Below the pieces are notes generated by a model. That model searched no databases. It saw only the letters and a list, made by a program, of their open reading frames with translations, and was not told where the DNA came from. Positions 46,170-56,382 of a stretch of DNA of 64,000 nt are shown piece after piece. This DNA comes from Rosa chinensis. Its lineage: Eukaryota; Streptophyta; Magnoliopsida; Rosales; Rosaceae. Location of the stretch: positions 28,092,289 through 28,156,288 of the forward strand of contig NC_037091.1 of NCBI RefSeq assembly GCF_002994745.2, in the 5' to 3' direction. Positions within the stretch are counted from its first letter, which is position 1. The number at the start of each line of letters is the position of its first letter. A program made the position numbers and the translations under genes.

Positions 46170-48100
46170 GTCTGAGCTTTGTTCATTTCCCTTCTCATTA
46201 AATCTAGTTGCTGTTGCGAAAGAGAAGCTCATGTAAATGCAGCTTCCTCATCAAACAATTAAATAATAATAATAATGATGATGATAAACTTTGCAGTGAC
46301 TTTGATGAACTTTTAAATATTTTTATTGCAGGTAGCATAGAATTTTTTTTGTTTATTTTCTCTGGTTTTTCTTTTCTCTCTTGACATATCTTGAGGAGTA
46401 GTTGTTTGACAGGTTGGGATGTGTAAATGGCTGTTTTCTCAAAAGTAAGAATAAATCCATTTTTGCTTTGATGTTGTTTGAGTCTTTCCAGCCAGGGGAT
46501 TTGCTTATTGTTTGTTCTGTATATGTATCTTTTTTTTACGATATGTGTTTTCCCATTTAGTTAATTTTCTTTTCAGCCAGTGACTTGCTTATACCTTGAT
46601 ATTGCACATCCCAGTTGGCTCCGTAAAAGATATGTTTCTGTAATATTGCTGACAAATTGATAACACTGATACTCATGTAGTATTGTCTTATGGTGACCTG
46701 CCTTTGCCACACTTTTTCCTTTTCTTCAAATGAGATGGGAGGAAATATTGGATAGTTGAACTAATCACCATATTCCCCTTCTACTGTGAGAATATTTAGA
46801 TTACCATATGTTCATTTACTGCTGTTAATAATGATGACCATCAAATATAACATCGCAAAGGGATACGATGAAGTCCTAATATTTTTTAATTTCTTCCCCT
46901 ATTCTTGTTTATATATTTATTTTCAAACTATCTCCTGAACCTTGGCAAAGTAGTCTGATGTTCTTCACACTATATCCCTGGTTAATCACGTAGTAAAAAT
47001 TACATTAGAAGCCACAGGACATTCTTAAATTGTGAAAATTTGCCGTGGTGCTGCCCAGGTGGGATATGAATCACATTTTAAGCTCAGAGCTCAATATGTA
47101 AATAGGTATCTCTTTAACTTTGCAGAAAATTGTGGACATCAGTTGATGTCTCTGTAAAAACGCAAGCTGGCCTGTCTGATTCAGAATCTATGCTTATGAT
47201 TTGGGGACAGGCATATCATCTTTCTTTATGTATTACATTCAATTTTTCAGGGCTTGCAAAAGGATTTTGCTGCCACACTATCCCATTATGTTTAACCCTA
47301 GACATCCTTTTTGAAGCATCGTATTCTTGATCAATACCATTCTACAAAACAAGTTAATTGCATCTTAATTACATTTAGTTTTTTGAACACGAACATTAAC
47401 TCGTCTTTGTGCTATTTAATATATTTGTCTCACCATTGATACTTTACTTCAATATGCAGATAAATCAAATGAATGTGATGAAGATGGAGTCGGAGATATT
47501 GAAAGTATCATGAACTGTCTGACCATATTGTATAGACAAAACTACTTCACTTGGTCTCATCTGCTTGTGTGATATGCTGTGTCCATAGGTGGGCACTCAT
47601 GTCCTATTTCCCATTGGCAACATATTATCGTTTTTCTAATTTAATGGGTAAAAATAATTTATTTATTCATTTATTTTATATCTCAAGAGTACTGTATATA
47701 TAAGAATGAGTGTCGCTGTGTAGCAATTTATAGAACTTGGGATTGCGCTTCATGGTTTGTATTTTCTTATTCACGGAGTGGTATTCAGATTCTCCTTGGT
47801 GGTAGCTTTTATAAATTAAGATTGTGGAGAAAACAGAAATGGAAAAGCAAAAGTTCAGAGATCTTCTTTTCGGGTGCTTACTTTATTTTTATTTTCTGAC
47901 AAAACCTTGGAAAAAAGACCATCACGGTTGGTTAAAAATGATCCAGACATTCACTGTTTTTTAGGGGAATAATCAAACATAAAAAAAAGTTACAAAACAA
48001 AATATAATTTATGATTGGGTGATCCGCAACAATTGATTTTGTAAGTTAAAAAATAAAAATTTGTTGTAAACATTATATATGTTATAAGATAAATGTAAAG
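46170..48100 (+). other. 3' UTR and downstream region of the EDR2-like gene
   Basis: No open frame is supported. Possible 3' UTR splice acceptors (TTTGCAG at 46297, ATTGCAG at 46331, ATATGCAG at 47460) follow the GTAAGT at 46167. The last is followed by an exon-like stretch to about 47580. AATAAT-rich stretches near 46262 could serve as poly(A) signals. The rest is AT-rich intergenic DNA. Confidence 0.4.
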
Positions 48101-48290
48101 CAATGTTTTAAAAGGCCTTTGCCAGGCATTTTGTTTAAGTCTGGAGCCTCAAAGCGCAAGGCATAAGCTTTTTGCACTTTGCATTATTGCATTTTTATAA
48201 TAAAAATTATAGGTAATGAATAGAAATAATCATCATTATTTTATTAGAAACTACTAAAATATGTTAGAATGTAAGATAATTGTTTCAGTG
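48101..48290. repeat. Old interspersed repeat with AAGGC/GCGCAAGGC motif
   Basis: A TTTAAAAGGCCTTTGCCAGGC ... GCGCAAGGCATAAGC type sequence, found dispersed in many plant genomes. No ends or duplications were resolved. Confidence 0.3.
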
Positions 48291-48790
48291 TGAATCTAAA
48301 GACTAAGAAGTAGGATAGAGATAGAGAGAGACGACACAAGATGTATTTATTGTGGTTCACCTCGCCTCGACCAAAGGGCCCAACCCATAACTGCTCCACC
48401 TATTTGAGCTGAACAATCTGGACTATCAATTTCGTCAACCATTGTTGCACGCTGAAGTTCCATCTTGACGCTGCCCAAAGAGATCCACGCTCCAAGCCGT
48501 CGTTTGGACACAACTCGACCATGCGCCTGATGCCCAAACCAGAACCAGTGCACCACCATCATCCACTATAGAGTAGCAAAAACAAAAGACAAATCAGAAT
48601 CCTCCGTCTAACCTTCGAGCAATGCCAACCCAAGAGCCCAGCCATAGAACCTCATCTCCCGTTTGGCAGTGCCTCCAGGATAGCAAGCCGATCACGATCA
48701 ACTCTGCTGCCAGTCAGAGCGCCACCGGACGAGTGTAAGATGTATCACTGCTGCGGGTTTGTTTTCTCTCTCTCGGGGGAGAAAGGTTAC
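48291..48790. mobile_element. Probable copia LTR relic
   Basis: ACACAAGATGTATTTATTGTGGTTCACC at 48330-48360 parallels the GCAGATTTTATAGTGGTTCAGCC arrangement in the LTRs at 18700 and 23480. Only a weak resemblance; no ends, primer site or coding remnants. Confidence 0.3.
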
Positions 48791-48894
48791 AGTTTTTTTT
48801 TATGAACTCATTTCTCCTATGGTCTCATTCATGGGAAGTGAAAAGAATTTAATTGTTGGGTCATCATGGGTCAGGCTAGGACCAACCGTGGTCA

Positions 48895-49119
48895 AAGTCA
48901 ACAAAATTTAGGGCCAGCCCGAGGCTTAAATATGCTAACCCTTACCCGCCCCAAAGGCCCAAGCTGCTAGGGCTAGGTCGGGCTGGCCTTCTAAATATGT
49001 CCGAAAAAGGCCTTATTTTGTTTAACAAAAAAAAATTCTTTTTTTTTTTTTCCTCAAAATATGGCTCAATGGTTATATAGGTAATCCAAAACTCTTTTTG
49101 TTTTTTTTTTTTTGAACAT

Positions 49120-49152
<33 letters not shown>

Positions 49153-49510
49153 GGAATTAACGTAATGACATCTATAAACATTAGTTCAGGTGGTTATATT
49201 CAATTAACTATATCTCTAAATCTCCCAAAATAATTATTGTTTAACAAATGAAATAAAAATTAAAGAAAATAAAGTTTAAGAAATCAATTATAAAAAGAGA
49301 TAAGTTGTATGTTCTAGAAAAAAGAGAAACATATTTTAAAAATATATATATATATATATATATATAATTATTATGGCTTAATTGGGGGGCTTAAAGGGCC
49401 AGGCCAGGCTTCATTTGCATGGTCCATATCCTACCCTATTTGAGAAAGGGTCGGGCCTGCCCGCTCTAATGGAAGGGCCAGGTGGGGCAGGCATGGAGGG
49501 GGCTTAGGAC
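48895..49510. repeat. GC-rich GGGCC-motif ends flanking AT-rich core, possible old MITE
   Basis: GGCCAGCCCG-type sequence at 48902-48990 and an oppositely oriented GGGCCAGGCC / GGGCCTGCCCG region at 49397-49505 enclose an AT-rich core with (AC)n and (AT)n tracts. Imperfect inverted ends suggest a decayed DNA element. No target duplication was confirmed. Confidence 0.3.
49117..49151. repeat. (CA)n microsatellite followed by (TA)n
   Basis: A CA dinucleotide run of about 26 bases ending in TATATATA. A second AT run is at about 49344-49366. Confidence 0.9.
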
Positions 49511-49604
49511 CGAAGGGCCGAAGGGCCAAATGATGACCTCTAGGATCAACAATAGTTTAAAAAAAATATTAATTTTCCATTAATAGACCGGTGTTGAAGA
49601 ATGT

Positions 49605-52181
49605 TGTTACACCCCGTATCCAATTGCTTTTTTCTGAATCTAAAGGAATTATTATACGTTTTACCGTCTTTGAATTCAGTTTTTATCAATTAAGGGGTTG
49701 CTAGAAGTTGACTTTTTATGGGTTAACAATTTGAGAAAATTTCCTTCACGTAAGTTGTAGGGGACGTTAAATCAAGTCCGTGGACATGTGGTACACTTAA
49801 ATCGGAGTTCGTATGTGAAAGTTATAGCTTAAAATGTGGAAGTTATTGTTCATGGTAATAAAAATATATATATATGGAAAGTTACCACTGTAGGTTTCCA
49901 TTTTCGGAAACCCACGGTAACTCTCTCTCTCCTCTCCCCCGACTTTTCTTCCTTCCCCTTTCGGGTTCTTCTTCTTCCCTTCGATTCCACGTCTTCCGGC
50001 CACTAACCGGCGTGCAGCCGGCCACCACAGGAGCGCCTCCCTCCTCTCTGCACCCTAGTGGCCTTAGATTGTGACGATTTGGCCGAGGAACCTTGGATCG
50101 AAGCAAAGTTCTTCATAGCTGCAGTTTGGGGCTTTTGTCGGTTTCCGGCGATTCCGGCCGTCTCCGGTCACCAAACGGACATCGAAGGTCGGGTTTTTGC
50201 CAAGGATTATTTCCCCTAAGTTCTTGCATTCCAATTTGCTGTGTAGAGGCCGGATTGACAATTGCAATATCTAGGGTTCTTGGATTTTCTGGAAAAACTT
50301 CACCGGCCAGTTTGGAGCTCTTCAAGGTAAAATTGGAACTTGTTGTAGTTGTGAAAAGTATTGGGTCTGTTGAGTAGGTGGTGCTGCCAAAATTTGGTGG
50401 CCATTTGTGGTGGTTGCCGGTGGCGCGTGGGCCCCACGTGCCGCCACTGTGGGTGGCGCGTAGAGCTGCGTTTTAATTATCGTTTTGGTTCCATAAATCC
50501 TTTAATGATTGTAGAATTTTATACATGAAGTTTGGTGGAAATTGGAGGAATTACGAATTGAGCATGAATTGTTAATTGTTGATTTACGTGAATTAAATCA
50601 CCGAATTTCTTTCGAATTCACTTTAGAATTTATATATCGATGAATGAATATTATTGGAGAATTATGGATAGATTCGATGTGAATTAAGGAGTTGGATTTT
50701 GAACGGGGACGTTATGAATCTCAATTTCTAATTATCGTAAAGTTAATTTCCGTCCTGTAAATATATTTTTACGAGTGCTATTCGTACAGGACGAGAGGAG
50801 TCTTTGTACGAGGAAAATACCGAGCGACATCAAGATTGATCATACTATGAGTGGACTTTTATTTTTCAAAGAATGATGCATGCATTTATTTATTTGTTTC
50901 CGAAATGATAAATTGTTTATCGTATTACTTTCTCGAGCATATGGTTATTTTCGGAAATGGTTTTGGATATTTGATTATTTGAAGATTTTCATGGCGTGCG
51001 GGGTCACGTCATTGGAATATGCTTATTTTCTCTTATTTATTTTTGAATTTGAGTTTATCTTGGCGTGTGGGACACGTCATGGGAATTCTTTTGCGAGAGT
51101 TGGGGAAGCCTTATGTATTTATGATTTTACTGTGGTTTTCGGATTTTCTTTTGCCATACTTTGGGTGACTTATCATTGCTAGCTTTGATCTTCTGTCTTT
51201 GTGGCGAGATGATGGGATCACCGAAGCCCTCCACCTTTGTGGTGTTGGTTACTGTCTCTGTGACAGTAATTCTGAAGCCCAGTATCCTATCGCTACACCT
51301 AGTGGCGTAAGGGTATATTACGGGAGTAATGGGAGTACTTTAGCCTGGGAGGCTATCACCCGAGCCTGGGAGGCTCACTTGTATGGCTATCGTCTTCCCC
51401 TACTCACTTTACTATTTTTGACTAGCGGGACTAGTTCGATTTCCGTTTAACCAGCGGGGCTGGTCCTATTTTCTTGAGTACCGGAGTTTCAATCTTTTCA
51501 TTTAGTTTGTGACTAGTGGGGCTAGTCGGTTTTTCTAGTACAAAACTTCTATTGTTTTGTTTTCCTTAAACATTGCATGCATTGGGAGTTTATAGAGAAA
51601 TAAATGGGGAAAGTATTAAATTCCTTTTGTTTAAAATTGTTTATTTTTGTCCACTCACGCTAACGTGTTTTAAATTACTTTTCCCCTGGGCCCTTCGGTT
51701 TCAAATGCCCAGTTTACAGAATTGCTGCTCGGCGTTCAAGAGTGAGCCATAGTGACCGCATCCGCTTCCGTCATCACATTTCGTAGGTTACCTGTTTAAC
51801 CTACTGTACTCTATGTTAATTTACTTTCCTAGAATTGCTCTGATTACTATGAGATTCGTGACCCAGACTTGTAATGAATTATATTTGAGGTCTACGACCT
51901 AACTTTGTGAATTGTGGTATCTTAAATCTTGGAGTTTCTTGGACTTGAAGTATTTGATATACTATTATTATCTTTGAGTTTGAGTTGGTTGAATTATGGG
52001 AGCAGGGTGGCTCCAAGAGTATGTGGTTGGATTTGTTGGAAGTGAAATTTGTTTTCCACAGGTTTTTGGGTTGTCCATTTTTAAGGGAGGTTATGCCGAA
52101 ATTTCTAGTAAACCTTCTTTAAAAGTGGGTCCCGCAGGGCCACTTTGGATTTTAGGGCAGAATCCGGGGCGGGCTTTGTCA
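49605..52181 (+). mobile_element. Solo LTR B3 (Ty3/gypsy-like), 2577 bp
   Basis: Begins TGTTACACCCCG and ends CTTTGTCA. The perfect duplication AATGT lies at 49600-49604 and 52182-52186. Same family as B1 and B2 but in plus orientation. A TATATATA run at 49864-49875 lies about 260 bp from the start, and the hairpin array is 1.1 kb further on. No coding region; frames within it (for example 49874-50377, 50880-51450) are LTR sequence. Confidence 0.93.
50991..51527 (+). repeat. Hairpin array in LTR B3, ten hairpins, mostly GGG loops
   Basis: Stems and loops read directly: ATGGCGTG/CACGTCAT around CGGGGT (50991-51012); TGGCGTGT/ACACGTCA around GGG (51061-51079); TGAT/ATCA around GGG (51210-51220); TTACTGTC/GACAGTAA around TCTGT (51249-51269); ATTAC/GTAAT around GGGA (51317-51330); TAGCC/GGCTA around TGGGA (51341-51355); GAGCC/GGCTC around TGGGA (51362-51376); ACTAG/CTAGT around CGGGA (51421-51435); ACCAGC/GCTGGT around GGG (51450-51464); GACTAG/CTAGTC around TGGGG (51511-51527). 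Nine of ten have GGG in the loop. The first two stems include one G-U pair. Confidence 0.8.
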
Positions 52182-53009
52182 AATGTTGACATTTAGTGTG
52201 TCTTGTCAAACTAGGATTAGTTCTATGATTGTAATAGGAGAGAAGGTTTTAGAATTCCTAGTCCTATTCCGAATAGTTTTCCTTGTATCTTTAGAATATG
52301 TACTTTGTAATCCCTATATATAGGTCTCCTATTATTAATAGTGGAACACACAATTCTCTCATCAATCTCTCTCAAATGTCTTATCCTAAAACACGTGATC
52401 AGCATGAGCCCTAACCCTGAAACCAAAAGCCAAAAGCCAGAAAATTTCCTATCGTGTACCTAACCCACGCTAGCCTCACAACCGTCTAAGTTCACCGCTG
52501 ACGCACGCCTCCTCTACTCCACCTACAGCTGTCCTCGGCCCCCTCACCTGCCACACACCCATGTGCTCTCCAAAGCCCCCCATCCACGCCAACTCGACCT
52601 ACGTCGTCTCCAAACTTCAAGAATTCAAGACTCAAGGTTTCAAGCTCCAAATCAACAAGTAAGTTTTAATTAAAGTTCCTACATTCTGTTTTTAAATTTC
52701 TTTTCTTTTATCGGAGACTTGCAACCTCCCTTCTTCTACATCCCATATTTCTATAACGTGGGTTCGATTCTTTAAAAAGCAGAATCATGGGGATTCATGC
52801 TATATACGAACTAGCGTTCGTAAGACTTCGGACTAAGAGCGTTCGTAAGCATCGATTTATGACCATATAAACATCGTTGTTTCAGTCTAATCCAAAAATT
52901 CTTGGAAATTGATTTCTTAGTAGCATAGCTCAGAAATGTATTTATATTAGTTTTCGTGGAAGTTTAACTCCGAAACTAATCTATTTTCTCCTTTTCATTT
53001 TTCAGGATG

Positions 53010-55660
53010 CCGAATTAGCCATAGCTCGACTTCCCCATATTGGACTCAACATGATTCGAGTACCATAACTGGGTAACCGATGTTGAGAACCATCTCACTT
53101 CAAAGGAAATTATACCTATAATCCTGAAACCGAATCCGAAGCTCGTATTTGAGCGCACAATTATGTGACAAGCTCAAGCTCTCAACTTGATGCGACTACA
53201 CATGGATAAATCACTCCGTTTAGAGTGCATGTCGATCAAAGATGCAAGAGAATTGTGGGTAGTGCTAGAAGAGCGTTTTGGAAACGTCCAAGATTCTCTC
53301 CTCCTCGACTTGAAGGTCCAATTGAGCAATTTGCGTTTTGCCGACTTCAAGTCTGTTGCTGAATATAATTCAGAAGCTCTTCATCTACAATCCATGTTGA
53401 GGTTTTGATAAGAGCAGAAAGTGTGACATTTTTAATATGTATTTTCCCTCATTTGGCTAAGTTATTCTCTTAAAATTAATAATTATAACACAGTTTATGT
53501 TTTTAGGTACTTCAAGGACAGAAATGGAGAAAACAGGCGAAAAAGAGCAGAATTGAGCGTAAATTAAGGACAAGTCATTTTAGAAACTTTCCTCTTTCAT
53601 TTTAGGAAATATTTCCTATTTTGTTTTAGGGAAACTTTCTTCATTTGAACTTTCCTATTTCTGATTTTCTTGTTTTAAAGAGAGAATTTAGGAGTCCATC
53701 ACATTAAGAACTCTTGACTGATGAAATCAAGCAAAACTTGAAAGAAAAGAAAACTTGCATAAATCAGGAAGAATTCAAGGAGATAAAATGGAGTGTTATA
53801 TTCAATATTTATTCTAATTATCTTAATTATCTTATTTCCTATTGATTATAACACTAATTAAATTCTGATTTTTCTTGATTGTAGGAGTTCATTATGTGCA
53901 CAATTGGAAGAATAAATTAGTGCAATTCAAAGGAGAGGAATAAGGGATGTATCTGGTCACTATTCAAGGAATATACAATGAGTCATTAAGGGGAAAAGAG
54001 ATCAGAAAAATCAAGACTTTGTAATGAGAAAATCAAGCAAATTTAGAGGAGAAATCACCTCTAGATGATTGGCCATGATTGCATCACAAGAGAGGAGAAT
54101 TCCACTATAAATAACAGCCATTCTCTACTCCAAAATCATCACTTCTTCATACAAAATTCAGTCCAAAATCATTCTCTCCAAAACCCTTTCCAAATATTCA
54201 GAAAAAGCCTCTTGTCGTGAAGAGCTTTAGGACTTCTCCAAGGCTGTTCGTGTTCTTGAAGGCCAAGCCTTGTGTTCTCTTGACGTTCTCCAAGCTTCCT
54301 TGAAGATCAAAAAGTGTAATTCATGGCCCTTAGTTCTGTTTTCGTACTCTTTAGTATTGAATTTCAGATTTCGTTTATGAGCTTTATTATTGGAGTTGGA
54401 TTTTTGTTAAGAACAAGTTTATGTTAGTAATTTTCAGATTTGTTTCTTTATTTTCTTGATTTGTTTATCTGATTTTGTGCCATCTTTTATATCTTTAAGC
54501 ATATAATTTTGGTTGAATAACTATGTTAATCTGCAGGTTAATAAAGCCAAATTTGTATTTTGATTCACTAATCATTTTGGGGCATAAATTGAAGTGGTAA
54601 AGGCTATGTACAATAATCTAGATTATATGCTACATGTTTGTGCGTTTGTAACTTCTTATGGATGCATACATGTTTGGATTCAGAATTCTAACTGCACTTA
54701 ATGATTCATATTTAATGTTGACGGATGCTCTTCAGTATTAACGTGATGTTTTATATGAAATATTTTAAGTTATGGACTTTTCCTAACTTAGGAGATTAAA
54801 GAAGAATTAAAGTGGTATTCGATCTCTTCAGACTTGTACTTCGAAGTCATTTCTGATATTTAGTGTTGGCATGATTTTAGGTTGTTTAGATTGAAATAAT
54901 TCATTGCATGTTGATATGGTTTGGAAATTCTGATTTGAGTGTGAGGAAGTCGATCACATGTATATATTTATCTTTTTGTTTTATTTCGTAGGAACCCAAA
55001 AGTTGAATCCCCCCTTTTTATGGTTGTTTCTTGTGTAAATTTGTAGATAAATACTTGTTTTATTAATTACTAATTTAAATTGACCTTTTTGTTTAGGTGT
55101 ACCCTACAATCCCCGGACTGAACGATCCCTGCTTATCCTATACTAACAACTACATTTTGCAGGGTTAAATTGTGAGGCTATTTTAGCCGCATCAGGTTCT
55201 GTGGACAACCTATCACCGAGCAAGAGCTAATTGAGAAAACTCTCTCCACCTTCCCTGTCTCAGCACTTTTGGTCTCAAAGAAATATAGAGGTGAGTACAT
55301 TGCTTGACCGTTCACGAGGTTTCATCAGCTAATCAATGTTATTTCTGTAGCTGAGAAACATGACAACATCCTCGTGAAGAATTATAATTCAAGACCCGTT
55401 GGAACTAAGAGCGTTCCCGAGGTGAATTATAATGCACCTAAAGGGCGCAAGGAGCGGAACCCTAAGAATAAGAGACATGATGGACGTATAGGTCCAGACG
55501 ACAGCCCTAAAAAGGAAGGAAACCGCCAAAATGGAGCAGGAACACGTGGCAAACATGCCACACGTGGGAGAGGTGGCCGTGGTGCGGCCGGCCATGGTGG
55601 AGCCGCCATGGGCAGTGGTGGTGGCACCAATCCCCCTAGGGGACGTCCACAACATGCATA
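53010..55660 (+). pseudogene. Copia gag remnant, split by solo LTR D4
   Basis: Before D4 the frame shows NWVTDVENHLTSKEI, then an in-frame TGA at about 53164, then an open stretch at 53187-53408 with SIKDARELWVVLEERFG and YNSEALHLQSMLRF, the UBN2-type gag domain. After D4 it resumes with CGQPITEQELIEKTLSTFP, contains further stops near 55304, and ends in a basic GRGG-rich tail (GRGGRGAAGHGGAAMG). A TAA after QHA at 55659 closes it. It carries several disabling changes besides D4. Confidence 0.8.
53406..55194 (+). mobile_element. Solo LTR D4 (family D), 1789 bp
   Basis: Begins TGATAAGAGC and ends GCCGCATCA, with the family-D signature at 55097-55170. Flanks are GGTTT (53401-53405) and GGTTC (55195-55199), a 5-bp duplication with one mismatch. 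The interrupted gag frame supports GGTTC as the original. This copy gives the full length of the family-D LTR. Confidence 0.87.
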
Positions 55661-56382
55661 AGGTGCACCTCAATTGAAGGGAGCACTAGTACAAAAATTG
55701 AATCAGACGACGGCTAAAAACTGTCGTCTGATGCGGATCTGACTGTCGTATATCTCGCTGCCGTCTAATGAAACATGATTTAGAGAACTGTCTTCTGAAG
55801 AACTCGACATCCATGTCGATAGCATGTCGACAGGCTGTCGATAGCTTGTTGACATCATTAACTGTCGTGTGAACATCACTCAGACGACGGGCAACTTAAG
55901 AACCCGTTGTGTGACTATGATTCAGAAGTCATTTTTTTTGTTATAACTGTTGTGTGATTGTGATTCAGAAGTCTTTTTTTTTTTTATAACTGTTGTGTGA
56001 CTGTTATTCACACAACTAAAACATTGATTGCATCTGTGATCAATATTAGTCTCACACAACAGTTTTTATTGTATGCCTGTTGTGAACATTGTGTACGCAC
56101 AGCAGAAAATGAAATCAAAAATTACCATATGAACACTAGTAATGACCAATATATAACTAATATTGTTATAATCCACATAATTATACTGAAATGTATTACA
56201 CAATATTGCCAAAAAGGAGCACTGTACAACTCCATGCCAACACCAAAATATGGAGCACATCTATACTACTCCACTAGCAAAATAAGTGAAGAAATGCACT
56301 TTAAATTGTCACTTTGGAGCACAAAAATACATTTCTAGCCTATTTCACTTCACAGCTTCTAGGGCATGAGCAATTGCATACA

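Larger units (their letters stand above)
49592..55683 (+). mobile_element. Ty1/copia remnant interrupted by solo LTRs B3 and D4
   Basis: The LTR begins TGTTGAAGAATGT at 49592, is broken by B3, and resumes at 52187 with TGACATTTAG. It includes a TATATATAGG promoter box near 52314. The LTR appears to end around 52400 (ACACGTGATCA). A leader follows, then a broken gag at 53010-55670, itself split by D4. The element ends abruptly at the CACTA terminus at 55684. Protease and pol are not seen. Confidence 0.7.
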
